Shown here in pieces: positions 32,117 through 39,709 of a stretch of DNA of 64,000 bases. The stretch is from CAZKJL01 sp964553135 (GTDB lineage Bacteria > Patescibacteriota > Gracilibacteria > Peribacterales > Peribacteraceae). Position 1 is the first letter of the stretch; every line of letters starts with the position of its first letter. The translations under genes and the position numbers were made by a program. The notes beneath the pieces are model-generated. The model did no database searches. It was not told the DNA's origin and saw only the letters and a program-made list of their open reading frames with translations. The stretch covers positions 620,001 through 684,000 of the forward strand of contig CAZKJL010000001.1 of assembly GCA_964553135.1 (NCBI GenBank), read 5' to 3'.

Positions 32117-32590
32117 CTACAGTTTACAGAAACGGATAAAGGCGTCAAGTATTCTTTCTTTCTGATGACCGATTTGCGGGATGAATTGTCCGAGTGTGTC
32201 GCGGACGACGTACGGGTCGACGGGTCCCGTGAGGATGACAAGCTCCGCGGTTCCGCGCTTCAGTTTTTCCACGTGCAACTCGAAGTAGTCGTCGCCCTGC
32301 AGAATCCAGAACTGTTGATACTGGCCCCACGGAGTCATCTGTCCGTCGAAGTCGATGCCGTCCTGCAGGATGCGGATGGTGTGATTGCGGTGATTCTGAT
32401 TCCGCATGAGGTAATACAGAGCCGGAATGAACGCGAACACGATGCTCAGGCTCCATGCATCCGAGAGAATGCCGTAGGCGATCATGACGACGCAGAAAAT
32501 GCCGCTCACGGTGTACCAACGCTGCGACCGAACGTAGTTCGGACGAGCCGGCGCCTGCCACTCAAGAATCGGTTGTGTATTTGTGTTCAT
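32117..32590 (-). CDS. hypothetical membrane protein with C-terminal PH-like domain
   Basis: The 157-residue protein has two hydrophobic helices (about residues 28-46 and 50-64) and then a beta-rich soluble domain (IRILQDGIDFDGQMTPWGQ, FELHVEKLKRGTAELVIL) reminiscent of bacterial PH domains. The family is unknown to me. TACAAT on the minus strand (32601-32606) ends ten bases before the ATG at 32590. Its TAG stop directly abuts the ATG of the giant protein (TAGATG). Confidence 0.7.
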   Translation of the reverse strand: MNTNTQPILEWQAPARPNYVRSQRWYTVSGIFCVVMIAYGILSDAWSLSIVFAFIPALYYLMRNQNHRNHTIRILQDGIDFDGQMTPWGQYQQFWILQGDDYFELHVEKLKRGTAELVILTGPVDPYVVRDTLGQFIPQIGHQKERILDAFIRFCKL

Positions 32591-32730
32591 AAATCTGCTT
32601 ATTGTAGCACAAAACGGCACTTTTTCCGACCCCCAAAAGTTGCATCAATCAACAAATATGATGATTTGATTGAATGTGCCGATGATTCGATCATCTTATT
32701 TCGTTATCTGTGAGCCAAAAACATCGAATT

Positions 32731-33426
32731 TCAGCCGTATGCCACGACGAGTGCGGAAACATGCTTCACGCCCGCTTTCTTGAGAGCTTTGGCGCACTCG
32801 CGGAGCGTCGTTCCGGTGGTGCACAGATCATCGACCAGAATCACGGTACTCGGGACGTCGCATCGCTCGTCGAACACGAACGCATCGTTGAGTGCCGTGA
32901 GTCTTTCTTCGCGTTTGCGATGGGCCTGATGTCCGGTCGCTCGGACGCGCTTCAGAAGATGCTGCATCGGCCACTGTTTCGCGTCGGAAATATTCTTGGC
33001 GAGAAGCTCGGCCTGGTTGAACCCGCGCCAGAATCTCCGCGACCAGTGGAGCGGAACGGGGCACAGGATCGGAGCGGGAGAAGTGTCAGAAGTGGAAAGT
33101 GCGGAAGTGCGGAAGTTATTTTCTGTTGTAGGCAGAATCAGAAGACCGGGGATTGCGGCGAGCATCCAACCCGATAAGTCTTTTGCGAGTTCCGGGATAC
33201 GTTTGTACTTGAAGGTGAGGATCGCTTTTTTCAGAAGCGGTGAGGAGTCGTACCGTCCGGCGGCGACGACCGAGTCCAGGTACGCGATGCCTTGTCTCCG
33301 AAGTTCCGCTTCACTCAAGAGGAGGGGAGTGAGACGCATCCGTTCGCGCTCACGGGCGGTGATCCAGCCGCCTTCGGTTCCGGTGAGGGATTTCTTGGGG
33401 AAGAGGAGATCGAGCAAAAACTGCAT
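32731..33426 (-). CDS. comF: ComF-family phosphoribosyltransferase-like protein
   Basis: The 231-residue protein has the ComF pattern: KKAILTFKYKRIPELAKDL, PVPLHWSRRFWRGFNQAELLA, and the PRPP loop VILVDDLCTTGTTLRECA. ComF proteins aid DNA uptake in competent bacteria. The usual N-terminal zinc ribbon with two CxxC pairs is missing. An in-frame purine array (33081-33120) inserts an NNFRTSALSTSDTS stretch before the PVPLHW motif. The start at 33426 is chosen since TAGAAT (33434-33439, minus strand) ends seven bases upstream. Confidence 0.87.
   Translation of the reverse strand: MQFLLDLLFPKKSLTGTEGGWITARERERMRLTPLLLSEAELRRQGIAYLDSVVAAGRYDSSPLLKKAILTFKYKRIPELAKDLSGWMLAAIPGLLILPTTENNFRTSALSTSDTSPAPILCPVPLHWSRRFWRGFNQAELLAKNISDAKQWPMQHLLKRVRATGHQAHRKREERLTALNDAFVFDERCDVPSTVILVDDLCTTGTTLRECAKALKKAGVKHVSALVVAYG
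33081..33120. repeat. 7-9-mer purine array inside comF
   Basis: Plus-strand units AAGTGTCAG, AAGTGGA, AAGTGCGG, AAGTGCGG and AAGTTATT lie inside the comF frame, between conserved blocks. They resemble the 8-mers in the pyruvyl transferase gene at 56014. Confidence 0.75.
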
Positions 33427-33493
33427 ATGGGCCATTCTAAGCCTAGAGAGTTGATTTTGTCGCGACTTCCTCGTACTCTCCGTTGGCTCACTA

Positions 33494-33570
33494 GGGCAAT
33501 TAGCTCAGCTGGTTAGAGCGTCACATTGACATTGTGAAGGTCACTGGTTCGAGTCCAGTATTGCCCACCA
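33494..33570 (+). tRNA. tRNA-Val (anticodon GAC)
   Basis: Acceptor GGGCAAT/ATTGCCC, D-arm GCTC-GAGC, anticodon stem TCACA/TGTGA with loop TTGACAT (GAC), T-arm ACTGG-TTCGAGT-CCAGT and an encoded CCA; 77 nt. Unlike Ile, Lys and Pro it has no copied 5' part upstream. A hairpin ATGAAGT...ACTTCAT follows at once (33569-33604). Confidence 0.96.
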
Positions 33571-33640
33571 TGAAGTACATCTCGCTTCGCTCGATGACTT
33601 CATGGCACCGCCATCGCCATTCTAAAAATCTACTTCATGT

Positions 33641-33677
33641 CCTGTAGCGATGTGTAGCATCTGCTACAGGGCTTTTC
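33641..33677 (+). terminator. terminator downstream of tRNA-Val
   Basis: CCTGTAGC-GATG pairs with CATC-T-GCTACAGG, followed by GCTTTTC. The gap 33571-33831 holds this, the tRNA-proximal hairpin and two DnaA-box-like sites. Confidence 0.75.
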
Positions 33678-33751
33678 ATCGAATTCAGACAAAAAATCCC
33701 GACACATCACCATTACCTACTCCTTTGATTCCGACAGCAACCGAAAGTGGG

Positions 33752-33777
33752 TGTGGAAAACTTTTGTGATATCCACA
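33752..33777. promoter_or_regulatory. two DnaA-box-like sites in inverted orientation
   Basis: TGTGGAAAA (33752-33760) and ATATCCACA (33769-33777) each match the consensus TTATCCACA at eight of nine positions. They lie 1.2 kb upstream of dnaA, with rseP in between. They could regulate or be part of an origin; there is no marked AT-rich unwinding element. Confidence 0.3.
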
Positions 33778-33831
33778 GGTCTGGTAGGTTCGCTTCCTGT
33801 CCCCCGATTAGGTGGAACTCCCTTCTCCCTC

Positions 33832-34944
33832 ATGACCGTTCTGATTTCCGCAGTTGCGTTCGTCCTTTTGCTCACGCTGCTCATCATCATTCACGAACTC
33901 GGTCACTTCACGCTCGCCCGGATTTTCAAGGTGGAAGTGGAAGAATTCGGCTTTGGTCTGCCGCCCAGGGCCAAGACGCTCTTCACGCACAAGGGCACGG
34001 TGTTCTCGCTCAACTGGGTGCCGTTCGGAGGATTCGTCCGCCTCAAGGGCGAGAACGAAATTTCCGTGGAGAGACGTTTCGACTCGGGCAGTTTCGCCTC
34101 GGCGTCCATTCCCGCTCGTCTGCTCATTTTGTCCGGAGGAGTTCTGATGAACTTCATTCTGGCATTCGTCCTCCTCACCGTCGGTTTCTCCGTCGGGCGT
34201 TGGGTGCCGAACTTCTACACGAGCATCGAAGCATTGCAGGAGGCCGCCAGCAGGGGAGAAGTCGATCTTGAGATCGGCGTCTACATCACAGAGGTTCTTC
34301 CCGGCACTCCCGCCGCCAAGGCAGGCGTGGTGAAGGACACCGCCATCCAGAGCATCGATGGCAAGACCGTGAGCAAGCCCGAGGACGTCATCGAATTTCA
34401 GAAAGGAAAGAGTCGCGTGAAGTACGTCCTCATCGAAGGCGTTGAGAAGAAGACGCGCACGGTGGAGGTGCAGCTGCAGGACGGGAAGTCCGGCATCGCC
34501 ATTTCGCCGTTCGCTGCGAAACTTTCTGCGCCGCTCCGCTCCGTCGGTACAGCCATCGTGCTTGCCGGAAAGGAGACGGTGTTCATGGCCGTGCAGACCG
34601 TGAACGGCATCACGAACCTCATCCGCTCGCTCGCACTCAAGGGCCATGTTCCCGAGGGCATCACGGGCATCGTCGGTATCGCCGTCCTTACGTACAGCTC
34701 GGTACAAGAAGGCTTCATGACGTACTTGCGTCTCGTGGCTCTGTTGAGCCTCAGCTTGGCCATCCTCAACATTTTGCCGCTCCCGGCTCTGGACGGAGGG
34801 CGCCTCCTCTTCGTGCTCGTGGAAATGGTCATCCGTCGTCCGCTCAACCAGCGGTTCGAACTCATGGTGAACGCCATCGGATTTTTCCTGCTCATCGCAC
34901 TCATCGTCATTATCACCTTTAACGACGTCATCCATCTGTTCTAA
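33832..34944 (+). CDS. rseP: site-2 metalloprotease RseP-like (M50)
   Basis: The 370-residue membrane protease has HELGH in the first helix (residues 21-25), FGFGLPPRAKTLF, WVPFGGFVRLKGE, a single PDZ domain (about residues 140-230, ITEVLPGTPAAKAGVVKDTAIQSIDG), and LPLPALDGGRLLF carrying the third zinc ligand. It cuts membrane-anchored substrates within the bilayer, such as anti-sigma factors or remnant signal peptides. Substrates are unknown here. The start at 33832 removes an implausible N-terminal extension. The leader is C/T-rich. Confidence 0.92.
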   Translation: MTVLISAVAFVLLLTLLIIIHELGHFTLARIFKVEVEEFGFGLPPRAKTLFTHKGTVFSLNWVPFGGFVRLKGENEISVERRFDSGSFASASIPARLLILSGGVLMNFILAFVLLTVGFSVGRWVPNFYTSIEALQEAASRGEVDLEIGVYITEVLPGTPAAKAGVVKDTAIQSIDGKTVSKPEDVIEFQKGKSRVKYVLIEGVEKKTRTVEVQLQDGKSGIAISPFAAKLSAPLRSVGTAIVLAGKETVFMAVQTVNGITNLIRSLALKGHVPEGITGIVGIAVLTYSSVQEGFMTYLRLVALLSLSLAILNILPLPALDGGRLLFVLVEMVIRRPLNQRFELMVNAIGFFLLIALIVIITFNDVIHLF

Positions 34945-34954
34945 AAAAGAAGTT

Positions 34955-34992
34955 CGTTGCACTCTTTGCAATCTTTGCAGTCCTTGCACTCC
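34955..34992. repeat. single-arm 9-mer array upstream of dnaA
   Basis: Read on the minus strand, 9-mers GAGTGCAAG, GACTGCAAA, GATTGCAAA and GAGTGCAAC. No inverted partner arm is present. It fills most of the 57-base gap between rseP and dnaA and would be transcribed in the dnaA leader. Confidence 0.8.
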
Positions 34993-35001
34993 TGACTCGT
35001 C

Positions 35002-36441
35002 ATGACTTCCTCCACGCTCGACCTCGATCTCTGGCTGAAAGTTCTCACGGCTCTGGAGCCGCAGATGCCGCGCGGACAGTTCATCACGTGGTTCAAGGAC
35101 ACCACGATCCTCGGCAGAGAGAACAGCACGGTCATCGTCGGACTCCCGCTTCCCATGTTCCTCAACTGGCACTTGGAGCACTACCGCGCCATGACGCTGG
35201 AGGCCATGAAAGAAATCGATCCGACCATCGACCAGATCGTCTACCAGGTGGACACGGGTCTCAAAGAAGACGCTTCGCGTACGGTCCGCCTCCTCGAGTA
35301 CTTCCCCGAGAAGAAGAAAGGACGCAAAGTTCCGGGCAAGGCCGAAGTGCGCATCGCCGAAGGACTCACGAGCAAGATCTTAAACCCGCGGTACTCGCTC
35401 GAGAATTTCGTCGTGGGCCCCGATAACCGCCTCGCCCACGCCGCATGCAGCGCCGTCGCCGCGCAGCCGGGAGGCAAATACAACCCACTCTTCATTTACG
35501 GAGGCGTGGGGCTCGGCAAGACCCATCTGCTGCAGGCCACCGGCAACGCCATTCTCCGTTCGTCGCCGCACTCCACCATCCTCTACACCACGACGGAAGA
35601 CTTCACGAACCAAGTCATCGAGGCCATTCAGCACCAGAAGATGGAGCAGTTCCGCCGCAAGTACCGCGAGGTGGACGTGCTCATCATCGACGACGTGCAG
35701 TTCCTCGCCAACAAAGACCGCACGCAGGAAGAACTGTTCCACACGTTCAACTCGCTCACGGAGGAGCGCAAGCAAATCATCATCAGTTCGGACCGACCGC
35801 CCAAGGAACTCAGCGTTCTCCAAGACCGCCTCGTCTCGCGCTTCGAGCGCGGCATGATCGCCGATGTCGGCACGCCGGACTACGAAACGCGCCATGCCAT
35901 TCTCTCGGAGAAGACCAAGGAATACGGCCTCCTGCTCGATGAAAAAGTTCTCGGCTACATCGCGCAGCACGCCACGAAGAGCGTTCGTCAGCTCGAGGGA
36001 ATCCTCATGCAAGCGGTGGCGCAGTACGAGCTGGAGCACTGCGTTCCGACGGTGAAGTCCATCAGCGACATCATGCACAAACTCTGCGACAGCACCGACG
36101 AAGAAGCGCCCGATACGAACGTCGGATTCACCGCCGCACCCAAGCAAGCCGTGTCGTTCCAAGACGTGCTCGAGGGCGTGAGCCGTTACTACTCCGTCTC
36201 GGTGGGGGACATGCTCGGCGAGTCGCGCGTGCGCGAGATTTTGGTGCCCAGGCAGATCGCCATGTACATCGGAAAGAAGCACCTCCGCATGAGCTTCGTT
36301 CGCCTCGGTGAGTCGTTCAACAACCGCGACCACACCACGGTGATGCACGCCGTCGGAAAGATCGAAAAGAAGCTCACCGAAGACCCGCAGATGCTCCGCG
36401 AGGTCCGTACGCTGGAGCGCGAAGTCGGACTGGCTGCATAG
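35002..36441 (+). CDS. dnaA: chromosomal replication initiator protein DnaA
   Basis: The 479-residue protein has domain I (about residues 5-90), a short linker, the AAA+ domain with Walker A GGVGLGKTH (about residues 167-175) and Walker B VLIIDDVQFL, sensor and arginine-finger regions, and domain IV with PRQIAMYIGKKH and NNRDHTTVMHA for DnaA-box binding. It opens the origin. Neither dnaN nor recF is adjacent, which is unlike most bacteria. The ATG at 35002 follows the 9-mer array directly. Confidence 0.96.
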   Translation: MTSSTLDLDLWLKVLTALEPQMPRGQFITWFKDTTILGRENSTVIVGLPLPMFLNWHLEHYRAMTLEAMKEIDPTIDQIVYQVDTGLKEDASRTVRLLEYFPEKKKGRKVPGKAEVRIAEGLTSKILNPRYSLENFVVGPDNRLAHAACSAVAAQPGGKYNPLFIYGGVGLGKTHLLQATGNAILRSSPHSTILYTTTEDFTNQVIEAIQHQKMEQFRRKYREVDVLIIDDVQFLANKDRTQEELFHTFNSLTEERKQIIISSDRPPKELSVLQDRLVSRFERGMIADVGTPDYETRHAILSEKTKEYGLLLDEKVLGYIAQHATKSVRQLEGILMQAVAQYELEHCVPTVKSISDIMHKLCDSTDEEAPDTNVGFTAAPKQAVSFQDVLEGVSRYYSVSVGDMLGESRVREILVPRQIAMYIGKKHLRMSFVRLGESFNNRDHTTVMHAVGKIEKKLTEDPQMLREVRTLEREVGLAA

Positions 36442-36567
36442 TCGTTTATGGCGTATGGGAGCCTTTTATCGTACATTGCCGTACATTAGATATATGTTAT
36501 AATTATAGATAGGTACCGGTTGGTCCGGTGCTCTTTCGATCCGTTGGCAGTTTTGCAGGAGTTACAC

Positions 36568-37053
36568 ATGACACCGTACAAGCTTTTTGGGTATGGCGCG
36601 GCGTTGGTGCTCGGAGTATGGGCTCTCGTTTATATCCTCGTTACATTTTTCTGGATCATCACGCGACAAGAATCAAAGCGATGGATTCTGAAAAATCTGC
36701 GCAGGATGGAGGACGTCGACCCAATTGTTCCTACGGCACTCAAGCACCTGTGGAAGTTGCACTTTGGCGCCACTGCCACACAGGAAGGTAGTTTCAGAAT
36801 CGACTACCTTCATGAAATCTTCTGGATTCACTTCGGACGGGTCGCGCTCGAAAGCGTGCGCAGCTTTGAAATCACGGTACGCGATGCCTACGGATACATT
36901 ATCTATCAGGCAAAGTCTCCGCATGATTGGAATGTTTTGAATCAACAGTTTGATGCCTTACCCATGAACGAGGACCGCTACCATGCATTCTTGGGCGCTC
37001 TCAAAGTCTACGCGTGGGATCAGTCTACGAAGCTGAGGTCGTCGTGGTTCTGA
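36568..37053 (+). CDS. hypothetical membrane-anchored protein with a true ribosome site
   Basis: The 161-residue protein has one N-terminal helix (about residues 7-30, GYGAALVLGVWALVYILVTFFW) and a soluble domain rich in aromatic residues. I do not recognise it. It is unusual in this window for a clear Shine-Dalgarno sequence, AGGAG six bases before the ATG, and a leader of about 60 bases after TATAAT (36498-36503). Two direct CGTACATT repeats lie just upstream (about 36471-36488). This may mark acquisition from elsewhere or a different control. Confidence 0.65.
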   Translation: MTPYKLFGYGAALVLGVWALVYILVTFFWIITRQESKRWILKNLRRMEDVDPIVPTALKHLWKLHFGATATQEGSFRIDYLHEIFWIHFGRVALESVRSFEITVRDAYGYIIYQAKSPHDWNVLNQQFDALPMNEDRYHAFLGALKVYAWDQSTKLRSSWF

Positions 37054-37082
37054 CATCCTGCCGTTTGCCGGCGTTTCGATCC

Positions 37083-37256
37083 CCCCTGTCCGTTGGACAG
37101 GGGTGGATTTACGAATGCGCAAAAGGCTTCTAATCATGCATCGAGCGTTGTTGCGATTGTCACTTCTTTGTCCGCGACAAAGAAGTAACCAAGAAAACGC
37201 CGCGCGCCGATACCCACCCTCACCCCCCGCTGCGGCGCGCTCCATCCCTTGGGATG
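37083..37256. repeat. cluster of four perfect hairpins
   Basis: H1 CCCCTGTCC-GTT-GGACAGGGG (37083-37103); H2 ACTTCTTTGTC-CGC-GACAAAGAAGT (37162-37186), followed by AACCAAGAAAACGC; H3 GCGCGCC...GGCGCGC (37202-37240); H4 CATCCC-TT-GGGATG (37243-37256). H2 and its flank resemble a palindromic element seen in many unrelated bacteria. No protein-coding gene is seen from 37054 to 37383. Confidence 0.75.
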
Positions 37257-37365
37257 TGGTTTCGAGATTGCCTAACATTGTGCCTTTGGGTGATAGACAG
37301 GAGCTTGTGATGCAACGTGAAGAGGGACGATCTGAAAAATCTCTGTACTTGGAGTTCGTCAGGCG

Positions 37366-37371
37366 TACACT
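37366..37371 (+). promoter_or_regulatory. -10 box of the thrS leader
   Basis: TACACT, 12 bases before the leader-peptide ATG. No good -35 box is visible at 16-18 bp spacing. Confidence 0.5.
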
Positions 37372-37383
37372 TTCCTCGTGCGC

Positions 37384-37437
37384 ATGAACTTCACGACCAC
37401 GGCCACGACTACGACGACCTCTCACGAGGGCCGCTAG
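37384..37437 (+). CDS. threonine-rich leader peptide of thrS
   Basis: The 17-codon ORF encodes MNFTTTATTTTTSHEGR and ends at TAG. Eight of 17 residues are Thr, in two runs (three, then five) separated by one Ala. It lies 99 bases upstream of thrS, just behind a -10 box, and just before a terminator. This is the arrangement of attenuator leader peptides (thrL, pheM), in which slow decoding at the regulated codons prevents termination. Bases 37425-37432 (CGAGGGCC), right after the Thr codons, can pair with 37460-37468 (GGCCCCTCG), the 5' half of the terminator. A ribosome that reaches the stop would cover the former. Confidence 0.75.
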   Translation: MNFTTTATTTTTSHEGR

Positions 37438-37460
37438 GTGGTACGCGACTGACCAGCCTG

Positions 37461-37487
37461 GCCCCTCGGAAGCGAGAGGCTTCTTTT
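37461..37487 (+). terminator. attenuator terminator upstream of thrS
   Basis: GCCCCTCG-GAAG-CGAGAGGC forms an 8-bp stem with one C-A mismatch and a tetraloop, followed by TTCTTTT. It is 50 bases before thrS with no other gene in between, and its 5' half competes with an antiterminator pairing to 37425-37432. Confidence 0.8.
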
Positions 37488-37536
37488 CCGCATCGCCAGT
37501 CACTCTGCTACTCTTCACTTACTTCCTACCACTCCC

Positions 37537-39336
37537 ATGTCAGAACCCAAGGTCGACGATCTCTACAAGCTCCGGCACTCGCTGGCGCACGTGTTGGCGC
37601 AAGCCGTCACCAAGCTCTGGCCCGGGACGCAGATCACCATCGGTCCGCCGATCGAGACCGGTTGTTACTACGACTTCCTCTTTCCGCAGCCCATTTCCGA
37701 TTCCGACTTCGGCAAGATCGAGAAAGAGATGCGCAAGATCATCAACCAGGGACAGACGTTCCGCAGAGACGAGCTGAAGGTTTCCGACGCCAAGAAGTTT
37801 TGGCGCGAGCAGAAGCAGAAGTTCAAAGTGGAGCTCATCGAAGACCTGGAGAAGAACGAGAAAGTGGAGACCGTGACGCACTACGCCAACATCGGTCCGA
37901 AAGGGGAGGAGACGTTCGTGGATTTGTGCCGCGGAGGACACGTGGAGAACTTTAAGGAGATTCCGACGGACTGTTTCAAGCTTATGAACCTCGCCGGTGC
38001 GTACTGGCGCGGAGACGAAAAGCGCGAGCAGCTCACGCGCGTGTACGTGTGCGCGTTCAAGAACAAGATCGAACTCGATGCGCACCTCAACATGCTCGAG
38101 GAAGCCAAGCGCAGAGACCACCGCAAACTCGGCAAAGAACTCGACCTCTTCACGTTCAGCGAACTCGTCGGACCGGGTCTCGTCCTGTGGACGCCGCGCG
38201 GTACGATGCTCCGCAATCTCCTCGACGGTTACGTCTGGGAACTGCGCGAAGCCAAGGGTTACGAGCGCGTCTGCATCCCGCACGTCACCAAGAAGGAACT
38301 CTATGAGACCAGCGGTCACTGGCAAAAATTCAGCAACGAGCTCTTCCGCATCACCACGCGCGAGGGCCACGAGTTCGCCATGAAGCCCATGAACTGCCCG
38401 CACCACACGCAGATCTACGCCTGCCAGAAGCGCAGCTACCGTGACCTGCCGCAACGCTACGCCGAGACCACCACGTGCTACCGCGATGAGCAGACGGGCG
38501 AACTCCACGGACTTTCGCGCGTGCGCGGATTCACGCAGGACGACGCGCACGTGTTCTGCCGCCAGATTCAGGTGAAGGACGAAATCCTCAAGATTTGGGA
38601 AATCGTCGATACGTTCTACGCCGGCGTCGGATTCGGAAAACTCAAGGTGCGTTTGTCACTCCACGACCCCAAAGCCCCCGAGAAATACTTGGGTACGCCC
38701 GACATGTGGAAGCGCGCCGAGGCATCGCTCCGCGAAATCGCCGTGGACCGCAAAGCGGACTTTTTCGAGTCACCGGGTGAGGCCGCGTTCTACGGACCGA
38801 AGGTGGACTTCATCACGAAGGACAGCATCGGACGCGAGTGGCAGGTGGCCACCATTCAGCTCGACATCAACATGCCCGAGCGATTCGATTTGAGCTGCGT
38901 CAACGAACAGGGCGAAGACGAGCGCATCGTCATGATTCACGCCGCCATCATGGGCTCACTCGAGCGCTTCCTTTCCATCTACATCGAGCACACGGCGGGT
39001 CTTTTCCCGCTCTGGATGGCGCCCGTCCAAATCGGTCTCGTGCCCGTCGCCGAGGCGCACGGAACGTTTTCCAAGAAGCTCGAGGCCGACCTCAAAGCCA
39101 AGGGCATCCGCACGCAGTACTTCAGCCACGAGGAGTCGCTGGGCAAGCGCATCCGCGAAGGCGAGAAGCAGAAGATTCCGTACCTGCTCGTCATGGGCGA
39201 CAAAGAAATCGCCGAGAACTCCGTCACCGTTCGCAACGTCAAAACCAAGAAGCAGGTGACGGTTTCCATCGCCGACTTCATCGAAAAGACGATGTCGGAC
39301 GTAGCGAAGCGTGCACTGGAACCGTCGATCGGTTAA
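37537..39336 (+). CDS. thrS: threonyl-tRNA synthetase lacking the TGS domain
   Basis: This 599-residue class II synthetase begins directly in the N2 editing domain (RHSLAHVLAQAV, His14 and His18; LCRGGHV with the editing Cys), so the N-terminal TGS domain (about 60 residues in E. coli) is absent. The catalytic core has MNCPHH, GFTQDDAHVFC and VMIHAAIMGSLERF, with the zinc ligands Cys, His, His; the anticodon domain is complete. It charges tRNA-Thr and edits Ser-tRNA-Thr. Expression is probably set by the Thr leader peptide and terminator just upstream. The leader before the ATG is pyrimidine-rich without a ribosome site. Confidence 0.96.
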   Translation: MSEPKVDDLYKLRHSLAHVLAQAVTKLWPGTQITIGPPIETGCYYDFLFPQPISDSDFGKIEKEMRKIINQGQTFRRDELKVSDAKKFWREQKQKFKVELIEDLEKNEKVETVTHYANIGPKGEETFVDLCRGGHVENFKEIPTDCFKLMNLAGAYWRGDEKREQLTRVYVCAFKNKIELDAHLNMLEEAKRRDHRKLGKELDLFTFSELVGPGLVLWTPRGTMLRNLLDGYVWELREAKGYERVCIPHVTKKELYETSGHWQKFSNELFRITTREGHEFAMKPMNCPHHTQIYACQKRSYRDLPQRYAETTTCYRDEQTGELHGLSRVRGFTQDDAHVFCRQIQVKDEILKIWEIVDTFYAGVGFGKLKVRLSLHDPKAPEKYLGTPDMWKRAEASLREIAVDRKADFFESPGEAAFYGPKVDFITKDSIGREWQVATIQLDINMPERFDLSCVNEQGEDERIVMIHAAIMGSLERFLSIYIEHTAGLFPLWMAPVQIGLVPVAEAHGTFSKKLEADLKAKGIRTQYFSHEESLGKRIREGEKQKIPYLLVMGDKEIAENSVTVRNVKTKKQVTVSIADFIEKTMSDVAKRALEPSIG

Positions 39337-39342
39337 ATCCGA

Positions 39343-39648
39343 TTACACTTTGAGGTCGATGCGCTCCAGTTCACCGAAGATGTGGAAGGCGATGCTGCGG
39401 ATGTCCTCCGCTCGGAGTGCGGGAGCGTCGAGTCCGTCGCGGCTCGGAAAAAAGTGAATCACTTTGACGCGAAGCTCAGCGAGCTTTGCCGCAAGACGAG
39501 CAACCGTATCCGGAACGTCGATCTCTTTTCCCGTAAGACTGCGCTGCACGACGAGCGATGCCAGGTCGTGAAGATCGAAGCCGTCCCACTCGCGGTGTGC
39601 TGCGCAGACGACGTCTTCGAGACCTTTTGCTTCAAGGGTGTCGGTCAT
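39343..39648 (-). CDS. small hypothetical protein
   Basis: I do not recognise this 101-residue protein (MTDTLEAKGLEDVVCAAH...). It is soluble, mixed helix and strand, with acidic and basic patches and no cysteine pair. The start at 39648 is favoured because TAGAAT (minus strand, about 39674-39679) leaves a leader of about 18 bases; an upstream in-frame start (39699) lies beyond that box. It ends six bases from the thrS stop, convergent. Confidence 0.6.
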   Translation of the reverse strand: MTDTLEAKGLEDVVCAAHREWDGFDLHDLASLVVQRSLTGKEIDVPDTVARLAAKLAELRVKVIHFFPSRDGLDAPALRAEDIRSIAFHIFGELERIDLKV

Positions 39649-39709
39649 GGGAATGGGGAAAGATTGCGCCGATTCTAAGCAGCGCGGCTTCGTCGTCAAC
39701 TTCTTGAGC

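Noticed and set aside
33429..33489. A possible fourth tRNA-like element before tRNA-Val (GGGCCA with TGGCTC)
   Set aside because: It does not copy the tRNA 5' part, lacks the GNA hairpin and overlaps the comF start; the pairing is probably chance.
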